Source: Bradyrhizobium ottawaense
GTDB taxonomy: Bacteria; Pseudomonadota; Alphaproteobacteria; Rhizobiales; Xanthobacteraceae
Reading direction: 5' to 3'
Assembly: GCF_002278135.3 (NCBI RefSeq)
Contig: NZ_CP029425.2
Coordinates: 1,178,001-1,242,000, forward strand
DNA length: 64,000 nucleotides
In this document: piece by piece, positions 35,874 to 45,800 of the stretch
Layout of the letters: each line of letters opens with the position of its first letter
How positions within the stretch are numbered: the stretch's first letter is position 1
The notes under the pieces: generated by a model
The model's input: only the letters and a program-made list of their open reading frames with translations
Told to the model about the DNA's origin: nothing
Database searches by the model: none
Position numbers and translations under genes: made by a program

Positions 35874-38737
35874 GTTGATAACCTCCGCAGCAGTTCGTTG
35901 CCGATCCTGATGTCCTCCGTTTCGGCACCTTCAGCAAAGCCCTTCAGAACCGATTGAAGCAACCGTTTTGCTTCGTCACGCCGGCCGCGTTCGGCAATTA
36001 GCCGGGCGAGGTCGATCGCGGCCCGCAGCTCCCAGGCTTTCGCGCCCTTGCCGCGGCTGAGCTCCAGCGACTGCACCAGGCAGGCCTCCGCGCCCTCGAC
36101 CTGCGGTTCCGGCAGGTACGATAGGACCTTGCCTTTCATGCGCAACAGCTCGGGCATGTAGAGGTGATCGCCGCTCTGCGCGACGAGGCGGATGGCGTCG
36201 TCGATCAGCTGTGCGCTCTGCTCGGTCTGGCCGAGCGCCAACCATCCCTGAACCAGCGCGATGTTGAACGTCGTGGTCAGCAGCTCGTAGCCGGCATCGT
36301 GGAGCTCGCGCAGGCAAGTCCTGATCGTCTCGACGCCACCGGCCGCATCGCCGCGCCGGATCGCCAGCTCGCCTTTGACGCCGCGGCCGACGGCGAGATA
36401 AGGCCCCATCGAGCGCGACGTCGCATGCGCGATGAAGCGGTCGATATTCGCGTCCGCACCGTCGAGGTCTCCGCTCCACAGATCAATCGCGACCGTCCAG
36501 ATCAGCGCAATGCAGAGCGTGATCGGGTGATCCATCTGCGCGGCCTCGGTGACCGTCTGCCGCGCCAGCTGCAGCGCATCCGCGGGGCGGCCCTGCAACC
36601 AGAGCTCGCGAGCCAGCGTGATGCCGGCCCGGTTGCGATGATCGAAGCCGTGGACGGTGCTGATTCGCTCCGTGCCCGGTCCCCGCCAGGCGACCTCCAG
36701 CATCTCGCGCGCGTCGCGATGCTCGCCTGCCAGATGCAAGGAGACGCCGAGGAGGGAATGGGCGAGGGCGATCGAGGCGGGATCGCCCAGCGACCTCGCG
36801 ACCGCGAGGCTCTGCTGCGCATAGCCGAGCGCGGCGTCGAACTCTCCCATCCGCTCGTGAAAGATATGCATCCGGCCGAGCAGCTGGAGCTGGTTGATGT
36901 CGTCGCCGCGCGCCTGCGCGATCGCAAGGCTCCGGCTCAGGGCGCTGCGCGCCGCTTCGCTGCCGCCGCGGGTGAACATCAGGGTCAGTCCGAGGGCGGC
37001 CTGGATGTGCATTTCCTCGGCGCTGCCGCGCGAGGAGGGGTCCATCGCCAGCAGCGCCCGTTCCGACCAGCGCCGGCATTCGATCAACAGGGACATCGCC
37101 AGGAAGATCGGCGCCGCGGCGGCGGTGAGCGCAATGCCGATGCCGAGATCACCGCCCGCCCCGAAGCACCAGTCGAGCGCGGCGCGCACATTGTGAAGTG
37201 CGGAGAAGTGAGCAGCTCGTTCGTCCGCGCTCGGCACGGCGGCCCATGTCATGCCGGCCTGTTCCAGCCATCGCCGGTAGTAAGTCGCGTGGCGCGCGGC
37301 GAGAGCCGCGCCGTCGGGCTCGATCTCGAGCAGATAGGCGCGCGTCGTGTCGAGCAGGCGGTAGCGCATCATGGCGCCGATGGGGCGCGGCGCGACCATC
37401 GATTTGGCCACGAGACTGTCGACGGCGTCGAACAGGCGGGCCTGGTCGACGCGCTCGTCCGGCACGACCTCGAGCGCCGCGTCGATGGTGAAATGCCCGG
37501 CGAAGACCGCAAGCCTGCGCAGCACGAGGCGTTCGAGATCCGACAGCAGTCCGTAGCTCCAGTCGAGCGTGGCCTGCAATGTCTTCTGCCGGGGCGGCGC
37601 CGTTCGCTGGCCCTGCCAGAGCAGATTGAGGCGCTCGTCGAGCAGTGCGGCCGTCTGCTCCAGGCCGTAGGCTTCGACCCGGCCGGCGGCGAGTTCGATC
37701 GCCAGCGCCATGCCGTCGAGCTTGCGGCAGATCCTCGCGATGATCGCGGCATTGGCGTCGTCGAGACTGATCTGCGCGCCGCTGGCCGTGGCACGTTCGA
37801 GGAACAGTTGCAGCGCCGGATAGGTCTGCGCTGCGGCGACCGTCAGTCCGGAGCCGTCGGGCGGAACGGCAAGCGGCGCCAATCGATAGACCTGCTCGCC
37901 CTCGACGCGCAGGGCCTCGCGGCTGGTCGCGAGGATATGGACATGTGGCGCCGCCTGGAAGATGTCCGCCGCCAGCGGTGCGGCCGTCGCGATGACGTGC
38001 TCGCAATTGTCGAGAACCAGCAGCATCCGCTTGTCCCTGACATGCGCGAGCAGCGCGGGCAGGGGATCGTCGGTCTCGGCCGGCAAGCCCAGCATCAGCA
38101 GGATCGAGGTGATCACGAGATCGGGATCGCTGAGCGCGGCGAGATCAACAAAGTGCGCGGCATCGGAGAAGGTCTCGAGCAGGTCGTGAGCGATCGCCAC
38201 TGCGACCGCCGTCTTGCCGACGCCGCCCGGGCCGGCGATCGTCACAAAGCGCGAGGCGATGAGCCTGTCGGAGACGGCGGCGATCTCATCGTCGCGCCCG
38301 ACCATCCGCTGTAACCGGTTCGGCAGTTTCACCGGCGGCAATTCCAGCCGCGGCGCGGGGCGCTGGGCTGCCGCAATGCCTGTTTGCGAAATCGGCGCTG
38401 CGAGTTGCGAAATCGGCGCCACGAAGCAATAGCCGCGGCCGGACAGCGTCGTGATGTAGCGGGCGCCGTCCTTGCCGTCGCCGAGCGCCTTGCGCAGCGC
38501 TGCGACGTGAAAGCGCAGATTGGCCTCCTCGACGGTGATGCCGGGCCACACCAGCGCCATCAGGTCCCATTTGCCGACGACCTGGTTCGGCCGCGACATC
38601 AGCGCCATCAGCGTGTCGAACGCTTTCGCGCCGAGCGGCAACGCGACGCCGTCGCGCATCACGAGCCGTTCATGTGGCGTCACGGAGAATGGCCCGAACG
38701 ATAAAGTTCCCGTTGCGGTGCCGGCCGGCTCTGTCAT
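35861..38737 (-). CDS. Large winged-helix / STAND-ATPase / TPR transcriptional regulator
   Basis: A 958-residue regulator. Residues about 10-108 are an OmpR/PhoB-type winged helix (TVEEANLRFHVAALRKALGD, then YITTLSGRGYCFVAP). Residues about 140-480 are a STAND NTPase of the AfsR/NB-ARC-like kind, with Walker A GPGGVGKT (169-176) and Walker B LVLDN (240-244) followed by a CEHV sensor. The rest, to 958, is helical TPR-like repeats. Such proteins act as ATP-driven switches that bind an inducer through the TPR region. There is no receiver domain. It is divergent from ohr and the two genes after it, 198 bp away, which are its probable targets. The ATG at 38737 is the conserved start. Confidence 0.9.
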   Translation of the reverse strand: MTEPAGTATGTLSFGPFSVTPHERLVMRDGVALPLGAKAFDTLMALMSRPNQVVGKWDLMALVWPGITVEEANLRFHVAALRKALGDGKDGARYITTLSGRGYCFVAPISQLAAPISQTGIAAAQRPAPRLELPPVKLPNRLQRMVGRDDEIAAVSDRLIASRFVTIAGPGGVGKTAVAVAIAHDLLETFSDAAHFVDLAALSDPDLVITSILLMLGLPAETDDPLPALLAHVRDKRMLLVLDNCEHVIATAAPLAADIFQAAPHVHILATSREALRVEGEQVYRLAPLAVPPDGSGLTVAAAQTYPALQLFLERATASGAQISLDDANAAIIARICRKLDGMALAIELAAGRVEAYGLEQTAALLDERLNLLWQGQRTAPPRQKTLQATLDWSYGLLSDLERLVLRRLAVFAGHFTIDAALEVVPDERVDQARLFDAVDSLVAKSMVAPRPIGAMMRYRLLDTTRAYLLEIEPDGAALAARHATYYRRWLEQAGMTWAAVPSADERAAHFSALHNVRAALDWCFGAGGDLGIGIALTAAAAPIFLAMSLLIECRRWSERALLAMDPSSRGSAEEMHIQAALGLTLMFTRGGSEAARSALSRSLAIAQARGDDINQLQLLGRMHIFHERMGEFDAALGYAQQSLAVARSLGDPASIALAHSLLGVSLHLAGEHRDAREMLEVAWRGPGTERISTVHGFDHRNRAGITLARELWLQGRPADALQLARQTVTEAAQMDHPITLCIALIWTVAIDLWSGDLDGADANIDRFIAHATSRSMGPYLAVGRGVKGELAIRRGDAAGGVETIRTCLRELHDAGYELLTTTFNIALVQGWLALGQTEQSAQLIDDAIRLVAQSGDHLYMPELLRMKGKVLSYLPEPQVEGAEACLVQSLELSRGKGAKAWELRAAIDLARLIAERGRRDEAKRLLQSVLKGFAEGAETEDIRIGNELLRRLSTPPS

Positions 38738-38935
38738 GGCAAATCTCGGGTCCCTTCGACAGGCCCCGATAGCCAGATGATCGCGATCCGGCAAGGCCGT
38801 CGCTGCATCGGCATCAGACCGCGGATGCAGGCCTTGTTAAGCGCGCGAGGTCTGGCCTCACAACTTCTCACAACTCCCAACGGGTGTCCTGCACCAGCCA
38901 CTGCTAGTCAGTTGCGCAACGGAAAGGACAGCTTC

Positions 38936-39355
38936 ATGACGCAGGCGGCAAAAACACTCTACACGGCCAAGACCCACACCAGCGGCGGCCGAGGCGACGG
39001 CATATCGCGCAGCTCCGACGGCCGCCTCGACGTCAAGCTGTCGCCGCCGGGCGCCGCAGGCATCGGCACCAATCCCGAGCAATTGTTCGCCGCCGGCTGG
39101 TCGGCCTGCTTCGAAGGCGCGATGGAGATCGCGGCGCGCCAGCGGAAGATCGAGCTTCCCAGGAAATGCGCGATCGATGCGGAAATCGATCTCGTGCTCG
39201 ACGAGGGCGCCTATTCGCTCCGGGCGCGCCTCAATGTCAGCCTGCCGGGCCTCGACCCCGAGATCGCGCGCGGCATCATCGATGATGCGCATCGGACCTG
39301 CCCCTATTCCAAGGCCGTTCGCGGCAACATCGACGTCACGGTCGCGCTGATCTGA
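38936..39355 (+). CDS. ohr: Organic hydroperoxide resistance protein (Ohr, OsmC family)
   Basis: A 139-residue thiol peroxidase that reduces organic hydroperoxides, probably with a dithiol reductant such as lipoylated protein. Both redox cysteines are present in their Ohr contexts: the peroxidatic one in GWSACFEGAM and the resolving one in HRTCPYSKAV. The N-terminal YTAKTHTSGGRGDG and GTNPEQLFAAGW segments are also typical. Most ohr genes sit beside a MarR-type ohrR; here the neighbour is a STAND-type regulator instead. It heads a probable three-gene unit with 37 and 67 bp gaps. Confidence 0.93.
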   Translation: MTQAAKTLYTAKTHTSGGRGDGISRSSDGRLDVKLSPPGAAGIGTNPEQLFAAGWSACFEGAMEIAARQRKIELPRKCAIDAEIDLVLDEGAYSLRARLNVSLPGLDPEIARGIIDDAHRTCPYSKAVRGNIDVTVALI

Positions 39356-39392
39356 CGCGCCATCACCAACCATCAAGAAAGGTAGCTCCACC

Positions 39393-40421
39393 ATGAAGCA
39401 GATCATCGACCAGCATCGCCGCCAGTTCTTTGGCGTCGCCGCAGGAACCGTGGCCGTCGGTCTTGGCGTGATCGACCTCGCGCGCGCCGAGACCGAAGCG
39501 CCGAAATCGTCCGCATCGATTGCGTCCTTCGGGGCGATCAAGCAAATCGATGCCGGCGTCCTCAATGTCGGCTATGCCGAGGCGGGTCCTTCGAACGGTC
39601 CCGTGGCGATCCTGCTGCACGGCTGGCCCTACGACATTCACGCCTTCGTCGACGTCGCGCCGATCCTGGCCAAGGCCGGCTATCGCGTGATCATCCCTCA
39701 CTTGCGCGGCTACGGCACGACGCATTTCCTTTCGAGCGAGACGCCGCGCAACGGCGAGCCTGCCGCGATGGCGGCCGACGTCATCGCGCTGATGGACAAG
39801 CTCGATATCAAGAAGGCGGTCGTCGCCGGCTTCGATTGGGGCGCGCGCACCGCCGACATCATCGCCGCGCTGTGGCCGGAGCGCTGCCGCGCGCTGGTGT
39901 CGGTCAGCGGCTATCTGATCTCGAGCCAGGCCGCCGGCAACGCGCCGTTGCCGCCGTCTGCCGAGCTGCAATGGTGGTACCAGTTCTATTTCGCCACCGA
40001 GCGCGGCCGTGCCGGATACGAGAAGTACACGCATGATTTCGCCAAGCTGATCTGGAAGCTCGCCTCACCGCAATGGAAGTTCGACGACGCCACCTTCAAT
40101 CGAAGTGCGGCGGCGCTGGACAACAAGGATCATGTCGCGATCACGATCCATAACTACCGCTGGCGGCTCGGGCTCGCCCAGGGCGAAGCGAAATACGAGC
40201 ATCTCGAAAAGAAGCTGGCAGCGGCTCCCGTCATCGACGTGCCGACGATCACGATGGAGGGCGACGCCAACGGCGCGCCGCATCCCGACCCGAGCGCCTA
40301 TGCCAGGAAGTTCTCGGGTCGATACGAGTTTCGCCTGATCACCGGCGGCATCGGCCACAATTTGCCGCAAGAAGCACCGCAAGCCTTCGCCAAGGCCGTC
40401 ATCGACGCCGACGGCGCCTGA
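39393..40421 (+). CDS. Tat-exported alpha/beta hydrolase, epoxide-hydrolase-like
   Basis: A 342-residue hydrolase. The N terminus has a twin-arginine signal (RRQFFG at residues 9-14, then a hydrophobic core to about 30), so it should be folded before export to the periplasm. The hydrolase fold shows the oxyanion HGWPYD motif (76-81), a nucleophile Asp148 in GFDWGART where serine hydrolases have Ser, and a C-terminal His in GIGHNLPQEAP. An Asp nucleophile means epoxide hydrolase or haloalkane dehalogenase chemistry. It lies between ohr and a membrane-bound P460 cytochrome, suggesting action on oxidised or electrophilic compounds outside the cytoplasm. Confidence 0.85.
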   Translation: MKQIIDQHRRQFFGVAAGTVAVGLGVIDLARAETEAPKSSASIASFGAIKQIDAGVLNVGYAEAGPSNGPVAILLHGWPYDIHAFVDVAPILAKAGYRVIIPHLRGYGTTHFLSSETPRNGEPAAMAADVIALMDKLDIKKAVVAGFDWGARTADIIAALWPERCRALVSVSGYLISSQAAGNAPLPPSAELQWWYQFYFATERGRAGYEKYTHDFAKLIWKLASPQWKFDDATFNRSAAALDNKDHVAITIHNYRWRLGLAQGEAKYEHLEKKLAAAPVIDVPTITMEGDANGAPHPDPSAYARKFSGRYEFRLITGGIGHNLPQEAPQAFAKAVIDADGA

Positions 40422-40488
40422 GCATCTACGACACCTCGGTCCAGCCATGGGCCGGACCGGGGATCGCCCATTGAACCCAGCTTGATGA

Positions 40489-41058
40489 ATGGTCATGACG
40501 CCAGCCGAACCTGAAAAGAACAAATCTCCTTACGCCACGATGATCGTGCTCGCCGTGGTCCTGCTCGTCGTGCTCCTGACCTGCGTGCCGTATCTCGTCA
40601 CGATCGCTTCGGCGGAGGGGCCGGCGGCACGCGACACGGCCGACGCCTCGCCGATCTTCGGCGTCACGATTCCGCCGGGCTACAAGCAGTGGGAGCTGAT
40701 CGCGCCGGCCGAAGAGGCCGCGCCGCTCGACGAGCTCCGCGCTGTCGTCGGCAACCGGACCGCAATCGACGCGTATCAGGCCGGCAAGCTGCCGTTCCCC
40801 GACGGCACCATTCTGGTCAAGCGCGCCTGGAAGCGCAAACAGTCACCGGAGTTTGCGTCCGCGACCATCCCCGGCGCCGCCACCACGGTCCAGGTGATGG
40901 TCAAGGATTCCAAAAAATACGCCGCGACGGGCGGCTGGGGTTTTGGCCGTTTCATCAACGGCAAGCCGGTCGACGAGGCCCAGCACCGCACCTGCTGGGG
41001 CTGTCACGAAGCCCGCGCGGGCAGCCGCGACTACGTCTTCACACGGCTTGCGCCCTGA
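40489..41058 (+). CDS. Membrane-anchored cytochrome P460 family protein
   Basis: A 189-residue protein with one N-terminal membrane helix (about 18-42) and a periplasmic domain (about 55-189). A single c-type heme motif, C169-W-G-C172-H173, lies near the C terminus (HRTCWGCHEAR), and the domain pattern PPGYKQWELIAPAEE ... WGFGRFINGKP fits the cytochrome P460/c'-beta family (PF16694). Characterised members oxidise hydroxylamine or bind NO; the cross-linking residue that separates these functions cannot be assigned here. It follows the hydrolase by 67 bp, probably in the same transcript as ohr. Confidence 0.82.
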   Translation: MVMTPAEPEKNKSPYATMIVLAVVLLVVLLTCVPYLVTIASAEGPAARDTADASPIFGVTIPPGYKQWELIAPAEEAAPLDELRAVVGNRTAIDAYQAGKLPFPDGTILVKRAWKRKQSPEFASATIPGAATTVQVMVKDSKKYAATGGWGFGRFINGKPVDEAQHRTCWGCHEARAGSRDYVFTRLAP

Positions 41059-41087
41059 AGCGGACCTCGGCCGGCAATCATTTCGCC

Positions 41088-41190
41088 GCCATCCGCAAGG
41101 CGCACATCTGCGCGATCCTGCAAAAGCCCGGCATCGAGAGCCGGACGCAAGACGCGATGGTTGCCACCAGGGCAGGCAGGGCATACCGAC
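41088..41190 (+). pseudogene. Relic of a LuxR-type response regulator C terminus
   Basis: One frame reads AIRKAHICAILQKPGIESRT followed by QDAMVATRAG. This aligns residue for residue with the end of the intact regulator at 35117 (ATIKAHVSAILQKLGVESRT, then QAVIAAAKIAG). The DNA is close too: GCGATCCTGCAAAAGC is identical in both. No receiver domain or helix-turn-helix start precedes it, so only about 30 codons survive. It lies in the 325-bp gap after the P460 gene. Confidence 0.75.
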
Positions 41191-41383
41191 GGGCTGAGGC
41201 GTTTCCTCGCTAACTCGCGGATGTCCGGTCTTGAGGCAGAGCCAAGTCATTCGGCTCGTTCAGAACATTGCCGGTTTTGACCCATTGCGGACGTTCAAGC
41301 GATGCCGCTCAATGACCGAGCGACAGAGGGCCTTGACCACCGGGTTTGCTTATCGCAGCCCGAGGCTGCCGCTGGCTATCAAG

Positions 41384-41800
41384 TCACTCTCGGTCAATAA
41401 AAACGACCGAAGGCTCGACCTCGATGAGGAACGCCTCATTCGCGAGGCTCGACACCCCGATCCAAGTTGCGCAAGGCGGATTCTCGCCGAAGGCCGCCTT
41501 GAGAGCTCCGGTGATGGCGCTGCTCTCATGCATATGACTTTGCCTGATATAGAGCCGAAGTGCACCGACGTCGCATAGTTTTGCACCGACGGACGCCAGG
41601 GCGGCCGCAAGATTCTCCAGACTTTTCTCGAGTTGGAGCCGAATATCACCGGCACCAACGACGTTTCGATCTGCGTCCCAAGCCACTTGGCCAGACGCAT
41701 GGACGGCGTCGCCGAGGCGCGTTGGGACGATTGCTACCTGCGCAAAGCCGTAGTGCCGGCTATCAAAGAGTCCAGTGGGAGCATGTACCGTTCGGCTCAT
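41384..41800 (-). CDS. RidA/YjgF/YER057c family protein
   Basis: A 138-residue protein of the RidA superfamily, trimeric cytosolic proteins; canonical RidA hydrolyses reactive enamine/imine intermediates from PLP enzymes. The pattern HASGQVAWDADRNVVGAGD, LENLAAALASVGAKLCDVGALRLYI and the C-terminal IEVEPSVVFIDRE supports the family. The key Arg of canonical RidA (in a R-x-C/V-E-I context) is not seen at IGVSSLANEAFLIEVE, so this is more likely a RidA-like subfamily without proven deaminase activity. The start at 41800 is the first family-like Met. It stands alone between a relic and a repeat-rich gap. Confidence 0.82.
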   Translation of the reverse strand: MSRTVHAPTGLFDSRHYGFAQVAIVPTRLGDAVHASGQVAWDADRNVVGAGDIRLQLEKSLENLAAALASVGAKLCDVGALRLYIRQSHMHESSAITGALKAAFGENPPCATWIGVSSLANEAFLIEVEPSVVFIDRE

Positions 41801-42216
41801 TGCGAAACCTTGGTTATGCCGACGATCGGCGGTGATCCTACGAGGATAATACCCATGATTCCGGCAAGCCGCACTTCCGGTTATGAAGTTGGACAATATC
41901 CGCGTTTTGCGCTGCTGGAGGAGATCAGCGGACATTCAAGTGCGTTCTTCAAGGCATGATTTTGCGGGCGACGTGCCCGGGTCACCCCAAGGGCTTGGGT
42001 GATCGTCAGGCAAAACAGCAACGGCTGGGTCAATCGGCTTGATCGAAAATATTCGTATTTACAGAAATTCGGCTTTGTCGTAGGTATTGCTCACCCTGAT
42101 CCGGCGAAAAGGGGCGGTCGTACGTCGTCACGAGCCGCGGATCGGGCTGCGGTGGACGCATTGGCGCCGTCGCGGATGTGAGACGCGGGGCGGGGTGATG
42201 GATTGAGCCGATCCCC
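41801..42216. other. Gene-free, comparatively AT-rich stretch
   Basis: About 415 bp without a supported gene. GC content falls between about 42035 and 42085 (CGAAAATATTCGTATTTACA), unlike the neighbouring sequence. A TCACCC/GGGTGA hairpin lies near 41974-41992. It must contain the RidA gene's promoter. Confidence 0.4.
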
Positions 42217-42656
42217 GTGAGCTTCTCGCAAGCCGCGTTGTACGAACGGCGCTGTGTGCGTACGGCAAAACCGTGTGGTCCTGGCCGTCGTTGCTACGGT
42301 CAAGTCTTACGGAGGCGACATGGCGCCAACCGGCGCCATGCCGGCGAATTCCGTGAGGCGAGGGAGGCCAGAGGGAAAGTTCGGCTCCCGGGAGAGCACG
42401 GCATAAGCCGTCCGACCATCGCGCAGGGAAGGCCGTGTGTTCGGCGTCACCTGTATGCTGCTGTGCGGTTCTTCCTGCGTGTGCATTTCGCGCAGCGGAC
42501 CGCGGGTGCCAGCCGGCACCCGGCCTTCCCTGCGCCCTTTTCTCCAGGAGGGCGTGACGAGAAGCGCAAACCTCGGGCGAAACGCGCCGCGAGAAGGCGA
42601 AGGCGTGTCTGCGAAACGAGATGCCGATTTGAGGACGACAACATTTCACCTTGCTC
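42217..42656. repeat. Long dispersed repeat of Bradyrhizobiaceae type
   Basis: All six frames are partly open but the translations are Arg/Pro-rich and of the kind seen in many copies in these genomes (for example a frame with GKAGCRLAPAVRCAKCTRR). It is bounded on the right by the palindrome at 42657. I call it a non-coding repeat; no transposase or terminal inverted repeats were found. Confidence 0.5.
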
Positions 42657-42743
42657 CGTCATTGCGAGGAGCGAAGCGACGAAGCAATCCAGAATCTTTC
42701 CACGGGAGGATTCTGGATTGCTTCGCTTGCGCTCGCAATGACG
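42657..42743. repeat. Palindromic repeat, CGTCATTGCGAG family
   Basis: The left arm begins CGTCATTGCGAGGAGCGAAG (42657) and the right arm ends GCTCGCAATGACG (42743). The inner parts GCAATCCAGAATC and GATTCTGGATTGC are perfect inverted copies around a 12-nt loop. This palindrome is very widespread in alphaproteobacterial genomes. Confidence 0.85.
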
Positions 42744-42846
42744 ATGTGGAGGTCGCGGTGCACCCTTCCGTCACCGTACCCGGCTCAATGGCCAAGCCGT
42801 TGTCCCTGGAGGCGCTCTTCATGAGCGCGGGCGCTGGCAGTGCGTC

Positions 42847-45800
42847 TCACTCCGCCGCCACCATCTGCTGCGTGCGCCACTGGCCGAGGAGCGCGCGGAG
42901 CGAGGCCGGCTTGACCGGCTTGTTGAGCACTGCGACCTTCTCGTCGCGCGCAGCGACCTGCACGGCGGGGCTGCGGTCGGCGGTGATCAGGATCGCGGGA
43001 ATGGCGTCGCCGAAGCGACGGCGGATGTCGCGGATGGCGGCGATGCCGTTGCCGCGGTCGAGATGATAGTCGACCAGGAGGCCGGTGACGCGCCGTCCCG
43101 CCGTCTCGATGGCGGCGATCGCGCCTTCGGGATCGGCGACCGCGATCACCTCGGCGTCCCAGGCCTTCAGCAGCGTGCGCATGCCGTCGAGGATCGCCGC
43201 GTCATTCTCGATACAGACGATCAGGGCACCCGAGATTGGCGTCCGCGCCAGCGGCGTCGCGCTGGTCACCGCGGCGGTGTGGGTGATCGCTTTCGCCGTC
43301 GGCACGGTCACGGAGAAGACCGAGCCGCCGCTTCTGTTGCCGTCGATGGCGATGCCGTGCTTGAGCACCCGCGCCAGCCGTTCGACGATCGACAGGCCGA
43401 GCCCCAGCCCGCGCGCGATCCGCGCGCCCTGCTCGAGGCGGTGGAATTCCTTGAAGATCTCGCCGCGCTTGACCGGCGGAATGCCGACGCCGGTGTCGTA
43501 GACGCAGATCTTGAGCGAAGGGCCTTGTCGGCGACAGCCGACCAGCACGCGGCCGCGCGGGGTGTATTTGATCGCGTTCGAGATCAGGTTCTGCAGCAGG
43601 CGCCGCAGCAGGAGCCGGTCCGATTCGACCGGCAGCGAGCACGGCACGAAGGTGAGCTCCAGGTTCTTGGCGCGCGCGATCGGCGCGAACTCGATCTCCA
43701 GCGAGCGCATCAGATCGGCCATCTTGAAGCTCGAGATCGAGGTCGTCATCGCGCCGGCGTCCAGTCGCGAGATGTCCAGCAGCGCGCCGAGGATCTCTTC
43801 GATCGCCTGCAGGGATTCGTCGATGTTCTCGACCAGCCGCGTCTCCTCGCCGCTGTGCTGGCGCTCAACCAGGCTCGTGACATAGAGCCGCGCCGCGTTC
43901 AGCGGCTGGAGGATGTCGTGGCTGGCGGCGGCGAGGAAGCGTGTCTTGGAGATGCTGGCGTCTTCCGCGGCGCTCTTGGCCAGCGCCAGCTCGGAATTCA
44001 GCCGCGTCAGCTCCTCGGTGCGGTCGCGCACGCGCTTTTCCAGTGTCGCGTTGGCGCGCTCCAGTGCTTCCGCCGCCTCGAAGGTGGGGGTGACATCGGT
44101 GAAGGTGATGACGAAGCCGCCGCCGGGCATGCGGTTGGTAAGCACCTCGATCACCATGTGGCGTTCCGGCAGACGTTCGAGATATGGCTCGCTGTCGGTG
44201 GTGTAGGCGGCAAGGCGCCGCTCCAGCATGGCCTCGCGCTCGACCGGGTCGTCCGGATCGCTCACGCCGATGAATTCCAGGATCTCGCGCAGCGGCTCGC
44301 CGAACTGGACGATATGCGGGGGGACGTTGAGGAGATCGCCGAACTGCCGGTTGGAGCAGATCAGCTGCAGATCGGCATCGAACACGGCGATGCCCTGACG
44401 CACGTGGTTGAGCGCGGTCTGCAGGATCTCGCGGTTGAAATGCAGGGCTGCGTGCGAGTCGTCGAGCAGCTTGAGTGCGGCTTTGGCCGAGACCGTGCGC
44501 TTGCGCAGCAGCAGTGACATCACGAGGCGCGAGGAGGCCGCGCCGATCGAGGAGGCGATCAGGTGCTCGGCGTGCTGCAACAGCTCGAAATCGGCGGGCG
44601 CTCCAGCCTCCAGACGAACGTTGCGCCGTGCGGAGAATGCCTCGAAGGAATGCCGGGCGCGGTCGGGTCCGAGATATTGCGCCACCGTGGTCTGGATGTC
44701 CTGCACGGTGACGGTGGTGCGCCAGCGGCGGAAACTAGGCGAGATCGGCGCAAGCGTATTGGGCACGAACAGATCGGCCTGCAGCAGCTCGATGGACGAG
44801 GGCCTTCGCGCCAGCGACAGCAGCACATAGGTCAGGATGTTGAGCGACAGCGACCAGATCACGCCGTGCATCAGGGGAGGCAGATCGGCGCCGAACAGCG
44901 CCTGCGGCCGCAGCGCCTCGATGCCGAACGGACCGTGCTGCAGCAGCAGGATGCCCGATGTCGAGGAATCCATGAAACTCGGAATGAACAGCGTGTAGAG
45001 CCACACCGCGAAGCCGACCAGCATGCCGCCGATGGCGCCGCGCGCGGTCGCGCGCCGCCACAGCAGCCCGCCGAAGAAGCTCGGCGCAAGCTGCGCGATG
45101 GCGGCAAAGGAGAGCAGGCCGATCGCCACGAGCTGGGTATTGCCGAGCGCGCGATAGTAGAAATAGGCCATCACCATGATGGCGAAGATCGCGAGCCGGC
45201 GCGAGCGCAGCAGGAAGTCGCTGAAATCCGCGCCGCCGGCGCGTCCTTCCGGCCGTCGTTGCAGCACCAGCGGCACCACGAGGTCGTTCGAGACCATGAT
45301 GGAGAGTGCGACGCATTCGACGATCACCATCGCGGTCGCCGCCGACAGGCCGCCGACGAAAATGGCGACGCTGAGAAGCCCCGCACCGCCCTCCATCGGC
45401 AGCGCCAGCACGTACATGTCAGGGTCGGCCGCGCCGAACGGGAAGGTGACGAGGCCGGCGAGCGCGATCGGGATCACGAACAGATTGATGGCGACGAGAT
45501 AGAGCGGGAACAGCCAGCGCGCGCGACCGACCTCGGCATCCGAGGAGTTCTCGACCACGCTGACGTGAAACTGGCGCGGCAGCAGCATGATCGCGCAGAG
45601 CGACAGCAGCGTCATGGTGAGGAAGTTGCCGATCGACGGCGAATAGTTGATGGCGCGCACCGCCTCCGGCGTCTTCATGGCGCGCTCGATCAGTTCGTGC
45701 GGCGAGAACATCCAGAAGGTGACGAAGATGCCGGCGGCGAGGAAGGCGATCAGCTTGACGATGGATTCGGTCGCGACCGCCAGCATCAGGCCGTGCTGAT

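Noticed and set aside
42217..42741. Open frames of about 170-210 codons between the RidA gene and the hybrid kinase
   Set aside because: Arg-rich low-complexity translations in several frames, covering a dispersed repeat and a palindrome; the same peptide pieces recur in Bradyrhizobium intergenic repeats.
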